The notes beneath the pieces are model-generated. The model did not search any database. It saw nothing but the letters and a program-made list of their open reading frames with translations, and had not been told where the DNA came from. A stretch of 52,573 nucleotides of DNA from Betaproteobacteria bacterium (lineage in GTDB: Bacteria > Pseudomonadota > Gammaproteobacteria > Burkholderiales > SG8-39), in contig CANKMT010000032.1 of assembly GCA_947482825.1 (NCBI GenBank), positions 1 through 52,573 of the forward strand, written 5' to 3'. Both the position numbers and the translations under genes were made by a program. Below are positions 1-7,503 of the stretch, one piece after another (the stretch's first letter is position 1; each line of letters opens with the position of its first letter).

Positions 1-107
1 GGCAGCCAGGCGTCGAGCACGCACACGCCCACCGGGTTGCCGCTGAAAGGCCGGTCGGCGAACGAATCGACCTGGAAATAGGGGATGCGCGCGTTTGTGC
101 GGCTCAC
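1..107 (-). CDS. PhzF-family isomerase/epimerase, N-terminal fragment
   Basis: The first 35 codons of a gene that runs off the left edge. From a GTG start, the peptide contains PYFQVDSFADRPFSGNPVGV, the N-terminal strand and loop of the PhzF / diaminopimelate-epimerase-like fold, including the conserved F-x-GNP segment. The GTG overlaps the TGA of the upstream Bug gene as GTGA, so the two are probably translationally coupled. PhzF relatives are cytoplasmic isomerases with varied, often unknown substrates. The family call rests on this short motif only, and the substrate cannot be inferred. Confidence 0.7.
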   Translation of the reverse strand, partial: MSRTNARIPYFQVDSFADRPFSGNPVGVCVLDAWL

Positions 108-1057
108 TCCGCCTTGAGCCCCGCGTCGCGAACGTAGATTTCCCACTTGGCGATCTCGCGCCGCAGGAAGTCGGCGAGTCCTTCGGGCGAGCTGGTGACG
201 ACTTCGATGCCCAGCTTGTCGGTCTGCGGCTTGATCGAAGGCGCGGCCATCGCTTCGACGATCTTCGCGTTCAGGACGTCGATCACCGGCTTGGGCGTGC
301 CCGCAGGCACGAATGCGGAGAACCAGCCGACGAGGTCGAAGTCGGTCACGCCCGACTCGTGCATGCTCGGAACGTTGGGATAGAGCGAGGAGCGTTGCTT
401 GCCGCTGACCGCGAGCGCTCGCATGTCGCCGCTTGCGAAGTAGCCCGCGCCCGAAGCGAAGTCGGCGGCCATTGCCGCAAGGCGGCCGCCGATCAGGTCC
501 GTCATCGCTTGTGGCGAACTCTTGTAGGGCACCGCGATCATGTCGAGCTTGAAGGCCTTGGTCATGGTCTGGCCGGTGATCAGCGCGCCCGCGCTTGGGT
601 GGCCGATGGCGAGTTTGCCGGGCTGTGCGCGCACCGCTTCGACTAGCTGCGCAAGCGTCTTGTGCGGCGAGGACGAGTGCACGGCGATCACCCAGCTGAT
701 CGAACCCAGCCGGCTGACCGGGTCGAGGTCCTTGGTCGGGTCCACGCGTTGCTCTTTCATGAGCCACACGTTCGAGGCCGTTCCCGTGGTGCCCATGAGG
801 ATCGTGTAGCCGTCGGCCTTCGTGCGCTTCACGTACTCCGCGGCCACGCTGCCGTTGGCGCCCGGCTTGTTGTCGACGACCACGGACTGGCCAAGCTTGT
901 TGCGCAGTTCCGCGGCGATGATGCGCGCGAAGAGGTCGGTGGCCGAGCCCGCGGCGAACGGCGCGACCAGCGTGACCGGGCGATTCGGGTAGGCCTCGGC
1001 CCCCACGGCGGGTCCGGCGGCAAGGCAAACAAGCAGCGCGGCAATGAGTCGAGTCAT
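104..1057 (-). CDS. Bug/TctC-family periplasmic solute-binding protein (copy 1)
   Basis: 317 aa, the usual Bug length. The start MTRLIAALLVCLAAGPAVGA gives a clean Sec signal peptide and has a GGGAG ribosome site about 8 nt upstream; longer in-frame starts would bury the signal. The mature part has the family's ligand loop in the variant form PFAAGSATDLFAR, and the second signature KADGYTILMG. Bug proteins bind small, mostly carboxylate ligands in the periplasm, for a tripartite tricarboxylate transporter or for sensing. No TctA/TctB membrane genes are visible here. It is coupled to the PhzF-like gene downstream. The ligand is unknown. Confidence 0.92.
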   Translation of the reverse strand: MTRLIAALLVCLAAGPAVGAEAYPNRPVTLVAPFAAGSATDLFARIIAAELRNKLGQSVVVDNKPGANGSVAAEYVKRTKADGYTILMGTTGTASNVWLMKEQRVDPTKDLDPVSRLGSISWVIAVHSSSPHKTLAQLVEAVRAQPGKLAIGHPSAGALITGQTMTKAFKLDMIAVPYKSSPQAMTDLIGGRLAAMAADFASGAGYFASGDMRALAVSGKQRSSLYPNVPSMHESGVTDFDLVGWFSAFVPAGTPKPVIDVLNAKIVEAMAAPSIKPQTDKLGIEVVTSSPEGLADFLRREIAKWEIYVRDAGLKAE

Positions 1058-1178
1058 CAGGAAGTCTCCCATTCGGTTGTCGAACTTCGAAACTGCACGG
1101 CTGTGAAGGCTTTCCGCAGGCGCACGCATAGCATAATCGATTCCCCCTCCCATCGATCGGCTGCCGCCGGACCCGGAC

Positions 1179-2837
1179 ATGACCATTTCGCAATCCGCCG
1201 ACTTCGACCCGGTTTCGCTCGAGATTCTGTGGAGCCGCCTGATCTCGATCGCCGATGAATCCGCGGCTGCGCTGCTGCGAACCTCGTTTTCGACCATCGT
1301 GCGCGAGTCGAACGATTTCTGCACGGCGCTGATGGACGCGAACGGCGATTCGCTTTCGGAGAACACGGCCGGCATTCCTTCGTTCGTCGGCATCCTGCCG
1401 CGCACGCTCAAGCATTTTCTTGCGCGCTTCCCGAAGGATCAGTGGCGCCCTGGCGACCTGGTCATCACCAATGACCCGTGGATGGCCACCGGCCACCTGC
1501 CGGACGTGACGATGGCCGCGCCGATCTTCCATCGCGGCAAGCTGGTCGCGTTCTCGGGTTCGATCGCGCACCTGCCGGACATCGGCGGGGCGCCCTGGGG
1601 GTGCGACGCGCGCGAATTGTTCGAGGAAGGGCTGCGCATCCTCCCGCTCAAGTTCTACTCGGAAGGACGCCAGAACGAAGAGTTCGTCGAGTTGCTGCTC
1701 GGCAACGTGCGAGTGCCCGACCAGGTGATGGGCGACCTGCAGGCGCAGGTCACGGCCAACCGCGTCTGCGCGCGGCGCTTGGGTGAGTTCCTCGAGGACG
1801 CCGGCATGGTCGACCTGACTCGCCTGTCGCGCGCGTTGCAGGACCGCGCCGAGCACGCGATGCGCAAGGCGATCGAGGCGGTGCCCGACGGCGTCTATCG
1901 ATCGAGTGTCGATGCCGACGGGTTCGATGCCGACGAGACGCATATCGAATGCGCCGTGACGGTGAAGGGCTCCGACTTGCATATTGACTACGCGGGCACT
2001 TCGAAACAGATCGGGCGCGGGCTCAATTCAGTCATGAACTACACCTACGCGTACTCCGTGTATCCGGTGAAATGTGCCCTTGATCCGATGACGCCGCGGA
2101 ACGAAGGCTCGTACCGCTCGGTCACGGTCGATGCGCCGTTGGGCTCGATCCTGAACCCGCGGTTTCCCGCGCCCTGCAACGCGCGCCAACTCACCGGCCA
2201 TCTGCTCGCCGGGGCGATCTATGGCGCGCTCGCACAAGCGGTGCCGGAAAAAGTGACTGCCGAGTCCGGCAGCGCGCCGACCCTGCGCTCGGTCTACGGT
2301 GGCATCGATCGCCACGGCAACCGCTTCTCGCAGATCCTTTTCGCGAGCGGCGGAATGGGCGCTTCGGCGGTCAAGGACGGCCTCGCAACCACCGCATTCC
2401 CGACCAACTCGGGCGCCGGCAGCATCGAAGCTTTCGAGAGCATCTCGCCGATGATCGTCTGGAAGAAGGAGCTGCGCCCCGACTCCGGCGGCGCGGGCAA
2501 GTTTCGCGGCGGCCTCGGCCAGGACATCGAGGTCGAGGTGGTGTCGCCCGAGCCGGTTCGGCTGTCGCTGCTGTCGGATCGCCAGAAGTATCCGCCGCGC
2601 GGCCTGCTCGGCGGCAAGGAAGGGTCGCTGGTGTCGATCACGTTGTCGGATGGCACGCACCCGCACCAGAAGTCGCGCAGCATGCTCGCCCCCGGGGAGC
2701 GGCTTTCGATGCGATTCAGCGGTGGCGGAGGGTACGGCAACCCCTTGGAACGTGACCCGGAGGCGATCCGCGCGGACGTGCGCAACGGCTACGTGACCGA
2801 GGATGCCGCGCGCACCGAGTACGGGTTCGAGCCATGA
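1179..2837 (+). CDS. hyuB: Hydantoinase/oxoprolinase subunit B (HyuB family)
   Basis: 552 aa, full length for HyuB. The N-terminal half has ITNDPWMATGHLPDV (about residues 96-110), the metal-site region of the family. The C-terminal half has RPDSGGAGKFRGGLGQDIEV, the usual signature. Together with HyuA these enzymes hydrolyse cyclic amides (hydantoins, 5-oxoproline, N-methylhydantoin) or carboxylate ketones (acetone or acetophenone carboxylase), with ATP. The gene ends in ATGA shared with the hyuA start, so the two are coupled. No strong ribosome site precedes the ATG. Which cyclic amide or ketone is used cannot be read from the sequence. Confidence 0.92.
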   Translation: MTISQSADFDPVSLEILWSRLISIADESAAALLRTSFSTIVRESNDFCTALMDANGDSLSENTAGIPSFVGILPRTLKHFLARFPKDQWRPGDLVITNDPWMATGHLPDVTMAAPIFHRGKLVAFSGSIAHLPDIGGAPWGCDARELFEEGLRILPLKFYSEGRQNEEFVELLLGNVRVPDQVMGDLQAQVTANRVCARRLGEFLEDAGMVDLTRLSRALQDRAEHAMRKAIEAVPDGVYRSSVDADGFDADETHIECAVTVKGSDLHIDYAGTSKQIGRGLNSVMNYTYAYSVYPVKCALDPMTPRNEGSYRSVTVDAPLGSILNPRFPAPCNARQLTGHLLAGAIYGALAQAVPEKVTAESGSAPTLRSVYGGIDRHGNRFSQILFASGGMGASAVKDGLATTAFPTNSGAGSIEAFESISPMIVWKKELRPDSGGAGKFRGGLGQDIEVEVVSPEPVRLSLLSDRQKYPPRGLLGGKEGSLVSITLSDGTHPHQKSRSMLAPGERLSMRFSGGGGYGNPLERDPEAIRADVRNGYVTEDAARTEYGFEP

Positions 2838-4972
2838 CCCAGGTCCCCGGCAAGACCACGCGCATCGGTGTGGACGTCGGCGGGACGTTCACCGACTTCG
2901 TGATGGTCGACGAGGCGAGGGATCTCATCTTCACCGGCAAGCGGCTGACCACGCCCGGGGACCCGAGCGTTGCGATCATCGAGGGCACCGAGCGGCTGCT
3001 GAATGAGGCGGGCACGAAGATCGGTGCGGTCGATAGCATCGTGCACGGCACGACGCTGGTGACCAACACCGTCATCGAGCGCAAAGGCGCCCGCGTCGGG
3101 CTGATCACCACCAAGGGCTTTCGCGACTCGCTCGAGATGGGCGGCGAGATCCGCTACGACCTCTACGACCTGTTCCTCGAGCGGCCGGAGCCGCTGGCGC
3201 CGCGCTACCTGCGCGTGGAAGTCGACGAGCGCATCGATGCCGAAGGCAAGGTACTCAGGCCCCTGTCGCGCGACGACGTGAGGGCCGCCGCCGAAAAACT
3301 GCTGCGCGAAGGGGTCGAGGCGGTGGCGGTGTGCTTCCTCCACAGTTACCGCAACGACAGCCACGAACGCCTCGCGCGCGAAGTGATGCAGGAGATGGCT
3401 CCGGGCCTGCCGATGTGCATTTCTTCGGAGGTCGCGCCCGAGATCCGCGAGTACGAGCGCGCGAGCACGGCGGTCGCCAATGCCTATGTGCTGCCTCTCA
3501 TGCGCGACTATCTCGCGCGGCTCGAAACCCGCCTGCGCGAGATGGGGCTCAACGGCACGCTCTACGTCATGCTCTCCGGCGGCGGCATCACCACGATCCA
3601 GTCCGCGCAGCAGTTCCCGATCCGCCTGATCGAGTCCGGCCCGGCCGCGGGTGCGATGGGCGCGACTTTCTACAGCAAGCTGATCGGCGAAGACCATGTC
3701 ATTTCGTTCGACATGGGCGGGACCACTGCCAAGATCTGCCTGATCGACGAAGGCCGTCCCGAGCATGCGCACCAGTTCGAGGCCGCGCGCGTGCGGCGCT
3801 TCCGCAAGGGTTCTGGTTTCCCGCTCAAGGTGCCGGTGATCGACCTGATCGAAATCGGCGCCGGCGGCGGGTCGCTCGCCCATGTGGATCGCATGGGCCT
3901 GCTCAAGGTCGGTCCGGAGAGCGCAGGGTCGGAGCCCGGCCCGGTCTGCTACCGGCGCGGTGGAGCCGAGCCGACCGTGACCGATGCGGACCTGCTGCTG
4001 GGCTACCTCTCGCCGGATTATTTCCTCGGCGGCGAGATGAAACTCGACCTCGACGCCGTGCGCGATGCGATCGCGAAGAGCGTCGGCACGCCGCTCGGCT
4101 TCGACGTGACCGCGGCGGCCGCGGGCATCCACAGCATCGTCAACGAGAACATGGCGGCCGCCACGCGCATGTATATCGCCGAGAAGGGGCGCGACCCGCG
4201 CCGCTACACGATGATCGCGTTCGGCGGTGCCGGGCCGGTGCATGCGTACGGCCTCGCGAAGCTTCTCAAGCTGCGCCGCATCGTGTGCCCGCTCGGGGCG
4301 GGCGTGATGTCGGCGCTCGGGTTTCTCGTGGCGCCTTCGGCGATCGACTTCGTGCGCAGTTATGTGTCGCGGCTGGCCGAGATCGACTGGGCGCACCTCA
4401 ATCGCCTGTTCGACGAGATGGAAGAGGAAGGCCGCCGCGTGCTCGCGGAAGCGGGAGTCACTCAAGTGGAGGTCCGCCGCCATGCGGACATGCGTTATGC
4501 CGGACAAGGCTTCGAGGTGAGCGTGCCGATGCCCTCCGGCAGCCTCGGTCCGGAGTCGGTCGGTCCGATTGAAGAGGCGTTCTTCGCGACCTACGAGCGT
4601 CTGTTCGACCGGCGCATCGCCGGCGTTCCGGTCGAGGCGCTCACCTGGCGCCTGAGCGTTTCGGGCCCTGCGCCGGACATCCGCCTCAAGTTTGCGGGAG
4701 CAAAACCGGGCGAAGGCGAAGCGCGCAAGGGGACTCGCCAGGTCTATTTCCCGGGCAAGGGCTTCGTGGCGTGCCCGGTCTACAGCCGCTATGCGTTGAA
4801 ACAAGGCGATACGCTGCACGGCCCCGCGGTCATCGAGGAGCGCGAATCCACAGCGGTGGTCGGCGCGGATGCGCGGGTCAGCGTGGACAAGTACCTCAAT
4901 CTCATCATCGACATCGAGACCCCGGTGGATGAAGTGCAAGCGCGGGAGGAAGAACATGCCGACCACCGTTGA
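2834..4972 (+). CDS. hyuA: Hydantoinase/oxoprolinase subunit A (HyuA family), ATP-binding
   Basis: 712 aa, full length. The N-terminal DVGGTFTDF (residues 14-22) is the phosphate-binding loop of the actin/acetokinase-like ATPase fold; a second loop, SFDMGGTTAKICLID, lies near residue 290, and FGGAGPVHAYGLAK further on. These are the ATP-dependent subunit hallmarks of HyuA. The start overlaps the hyuB stop by 4 nt. The last 17 nt overlap the start of the ThDP-enzyme gene, so the three genes form one transcription unit. Subunit order B then A is common. The specific reaction is unresolved. Confidence 0.93.
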   Translation: MTQVPGKTTRIGVDVGGTFTDFVMVDEARDLIFTGKRLTTPGDPSVAIIEGTERLLNEAGTKIGAVDSIVHGTTLVTNTVIERKGARVGLITTKGFRDSLEMGGEIRYDLYDLFLERPEPLAPRYLRVEVDERIDAEGKVLRPLSRDDVRAAAEKLLREGVEAVAVCFLHSYRNDSHERLAREVMQEMAPGLPMCISSEVAPEIREYERASTAVANAYVLPLMRDYLARLETRLREMGLNGTLYVMLSGGGITTIQSAQQFPIRLIESGPAAGAMGATFYSKLIGEDHVISFDMGGTTAKICLIDEGRPEHAHQFEAARVRRFRKGSGFPLKVPVIDLIEIGAGGGSLAHVDRMGLLKVGPESAGSEPGPVCYRRGGAEPTVTDADLLLGYLSPDYFLGGEMKLDLDAVRDAIAKSVGTPLGFDVTAAAAGIHSIVNENMAAATRMYIAEKGRDPRRYTMIAFGGAGPVHAYGLAKLLKLRRIVCPLGAGVMSALGFLVAPSAIDFVRSYVSRLAEIDWAHLNRLFDEMEEEGRRVLAEAGVTQVEVRRHADMRYAGQGFEVSVPMPSGSLGPESVGPIEEAFFATYERLFDRRIAGVPVEALTWRLSVSGPAPDIRLKFAGAKPGEGEARKGTRQVYFPGKGFVACPVYSRYALKQGDTLHGPAVIEERESTAVVGADARVSVDKYLNLIIDIETPVDEVQAREEEHADHR

Positions 4973-6566
4973 GGTGCTCGCCCAGGCGTTCAAGGACATG
5001 GGCACGCCGTTCATTGTCGGCCATCCGGGCGGCGAATCGGTCGAGCTCATGCGGGCGGCGCAGGAACGCGGCATGCGCTTCATCCTCATGAAGCAGGAGG
5101 TCGCCGGCGCGATGCTCGCCTCCACCTGGGGCGAGATCACCGGCTCGCCCGGCGTGTGCCTGTCCACCCGCGGACCGGGCGCGGCCAACATGGTCAACGG
5201 CGTGGCGCATGCCTGGATGGACCGCTGCCCGCTGATCGCGATCACCGACCAGTATTCCGCGCCGACGTTGGCGACCGGCCTGCGCCAGCGTCTAGACCAG
5301 CAAGCGCTTTACGCGCCGGTCTCCAAGTGGTCGACCGTGGTCAATGCGAAGAGCGTCCGCCAGCAGATCAGGCGCGCAGTGAGAACCGCCTGCGCACTGC
5401 CGCCCGGGCCGGTGCACTTCGACATGCCGCAGAGCGAGACCACGCAGCAGGCGACCGAGCTCGTCGCCGAAGGGCCGCTGATGCCGCAGACGGTATCGAT
5501 CGCGCCGGACAAGGACGCGCTCAAGGAGCCGCTGCGCGTGCTCGCCAATGCGCGCCGGCCCATCCTCCTCGTGGGCCTCGGCGTTTTCTGGAGCCGTGCT
5601 TCGGCGGAACTCGTCGCGTTGGCCGAAAGGCTCGGCGCGCCGGTGCTGACGACCTCCAAGTGCAAGGGAGCGATTCCCGAGGACCATCCGCTGCGCGCGG
5701 GCTGCATCATCGGCGGCCTGATCGAGCGAAAGCTGATCCTCCAATCGGACCTCATCATCACGATCGGGCTGGATGCGATTGAGCTGCAGCCCAAGGCTTG
5801 GCCTTACACGCTGCCGGTGATGTCGCTCGCCGGCACGCCGAGCCTCGATGCGCTGGTGCCCGCCGCGCCCGAAGTCGTCGGCGACCTGAAGGGCATCCTT
5901 GCCGGCCTCGCGCAATGGGCGCCCGAGGGCGGCGGCTGGGGCGAGAAGGTGGCGAAGACGTTTCGGGAAGAAGTCGTTGCGGCGCTCGACACGCCGGCGA
6001 CGGGTCTCTCGCCGCAGCGCGCGATGGAAGTTGCGCGCAGCGTTTTGCCGCGCGACACGATCGCGACTTGCGACGCCGGCGCGAGTCGATTGCTGGTGGT
6101 GCAGAAGTGGCAGAGCTATGGCGCGCGCGAATTCCTCACTTCGAACGGGCTGGGCTCGATGGGTTTTGCAATTCCCGGCGCGCTCGGCGCGCGGCTCGCG
6201 CATCCGGGACGTCCGGTCGTCGCGTTCACCGGCGACGGCGGATTCATGATGGCGGTGGCCGAATTGCAGACCTCGGTGCGCGAGAAGCTGCCGATCATCG
6301 TCGTGGTGTTCGATGACGAGGAGATCGGCCTCATCCGCGTGAAGCAGGAGATCAAGGGCCTCCCGGCCTACGGCGTGAAGATCGGCGGCATCGACTGGGA
6401 GAAGCTCGCGCAGGGCTTCGGCGCCGACGGCGTAGTCGTCGACAACGAGCACGCGTTCGGCGACGCGCTGAAGGCTGCGCTGAAGACCAGCCGTACCACG
6501 GTCATCGCAGCGCGCATCGACGCCTCGGGCTACGTGGCCCAGTTCAACGCGCTGAGGGAACTCTAG
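4956..6566 (+). CDS. Thiamine-diphosphate enzyme, acetolactate-synthase-like
   Basis: 536 aa, the right size for a POX/AHAS-type ThDP enzyme: N-terminal PYR domain with the activating glutamate in MKQEVAGAM (E48), central DHS-like domain, C-terminal PP domain. The start was chosen at ATG 4956, with a GGGAGGA site just upstream; an upstream ATG would lie inside hyuA. The ThDP/Mg motif begins normally (GDG, residues 426-428), but the usual N-N or N-D after 24 residues is D-D (453-454). It is coupled to hyuA by overlap. It could act on a 2-oxo acid from ring opening, or be an acetolactate synthase, sulfoacetaldehyde acetyltransferase or decarboxylase. Substrate unknown. Confidence 0.85.
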   Translation: MPTTVEVLAQAFKDMGTPFIVGHPGGESVELMRAAQERGMRFILMKQEVAGAMLASTWGEITGSPGVCLSTRGPGAANMVNGVAHAWMDRCPLIAITDQYSAPTLATGLRQRLDQQALYAPVSKWSTVVNAKSVRQQIRRAVRTACALPPGPVHFDMPQSETTQQATELVAEGPLMPQTVSIAPDKDALKEPLRVLANARRPILLVGLGVFWSRASAELVALAERLGAPVLTTSKCKGAIPEDHPLRAGCIIGGLIERKLILQSDLIITIGLDAIELQPKAWPYTLPVMSLAGTPSLDALVPAAPEVVGDLKGILAGLAQWAPEGGGWGEKVAKTFREEVVAALDTPATGLSPQRAMEVARSVLPRDTIATCDAGASRLLVVQKWQSYGAREFLTSNGLGSMGFAIPGALGARLAHPGRPVVAFTGDGGFMMAVAELQTSVREKLPIIVVVFDDEEIGLIRVKQEIKGLPAYGVKIGGIDWEKLAQGFGADGVVVDNEHAFGDALKAALKTSRTTVIAARIDASGYVAQFNALREL

Positions 6567-7501
6567 GGTTTCCTGTCGCCGTAGACCGGCGTGAGCCAGT
6601 GGCGGTACTTCGCCACCCTGCCCTTGGCGATGTCGAAGTAGAGATTCTGGATCTTCGTGGTGAGCGGCCCCGGCCTGCCGTCGCCGACCTTGTAGTGATC
6701 GATCTCGACGATCGGCTGCACCTCGGCGCCGCTGCCGCAAAAGAAGGCTTCGTCGGCGATGTAAAGCTCGGTGCGGTCGATGTCGCGCTCGACGACCTCC
6801 ACGCCGAGCTCGGCGCGGTAGAGGTCGATCAGCGATTCGCGCGTGATGCCCTCGAGGATGTCGGCCGACACCGGCGGCGTGATCACGCGGCCGTCGCGGA
6901 CCATCATGAAGCAGGCACCCGGGCTTTCGGAGACCTCGCCCTGGTCGTTCAGCATGATCGGCGGGCCGAAGCCGTTCAACTTCGCCTCCACCTGCGCAAG
7001 GCGCGCGTTGTGGTAATTGGCCGCGGCCTTCACGCGCGAGGGCGAAGCGTTGTCGGAATTACGGCGCCAGGTGCTCACACATGAACGGATGCCCTTGAGC
7101 GAAGGGGCCGGCGGCCGCGCGTACGCCATCACGAAGGCGCCGGTCTCGATGTCCTTGGGTTCCCAGGCATGGGCTTCCCCCACGCCGAAGTAAGCCACCG
7201 GGCGGAAATGCACGCCTTCGGTGAATCGGTTGGCACGGAACAGCTCGATGAAGGCCGCGGTGAAGTCGTCGTCGGTATAGGGAATCGCCAGCCGCATGAT
7301 GTGCATCGACTGGCGCAGGCGGCGCAGGTGCTCCTTGTTGCGGAAGATGTAGAGCTCGCGCTCGTCTTCGTTCCAGTAGGCACGCATGCCTTCGAACACG
7401 CTCGCGCCGCGCAAGAGCGCCTCGGCGGTCACGTGGATCGCCGCATCCTTCCACGCCACGATCTTTCCGTTCATCCAGATGAAGTCCGCTGTGCCGGCCA
7501 T
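6563..7501 (-). CDS. ilvE: Branched-chain amino acid aminotransferase (class IV)
   Basis: 312 aa. PLP fold type IV aminotransferase. The Schiff-base lysine is K158 in SRVKAAANYHNARL. The C-terminal cofactor-binding part has GITRESLIDL and ELYIADEAFFCGSGAEVQP, matching BCAT. It transfers the amino group between glutamate and branched 2-oxo acids, in the cytoplasm. The start ATG 7501 has an AAGGAAAG site and lies 2 nt after the stop of the upstream molybdenum-hydroxylase gene, so the two are cotranscribed. It is convergent with the ThDP enzyme, their stops sharing one CTAG. A D-amino-acid or aminodeoxychorismate role is less likely given the BCAT-like C-terminus. Confidence 0.88.
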   Translation of the reverse strand: MAGTADFIWMNGKIVAWKDAAIHVTAEALLRGASVFEGMRAYWNEDERELYIFRNKEHLRRLRQSMHIMRLAIPYTDDDFTAAFIELFRANRFTEGVHFRPVAYFGVGEAHAWEPKDIETGAFVMAYARPPAPSLKGIRSCVSTWRRNSDNASPSRVKAAANYHNARLAQVEAKLNGFGPPIMLNDQGEVSESPGACFMMVRDGRVITPPVSADILEGITRESLIDLYRAELGVEVVERDIDRTELYIADEAFFCGSGAEVQPIVEIDHYKVGDGRPGPLTTKIQNLYFDIAKGRVAKYRHWLTPVYGDRKP

Positions 7502-7503
7502 TG

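Noticed and set aside
2789..5245. An 818-codon open frame antisense to hyuA and the ThDP gene
   Set aside because: It mirrors two well-conserved genes on the other strand, is Arg/His/Ala-rich and has no family motif; a GC-rich antisense shadow.
6563..6566. Shared CTAG stop of the ThDP and BCAT genes as a regulatory device
   Set aside because: A 4-nt convergent overlap of two TAG stops is easily explained by gene packing.
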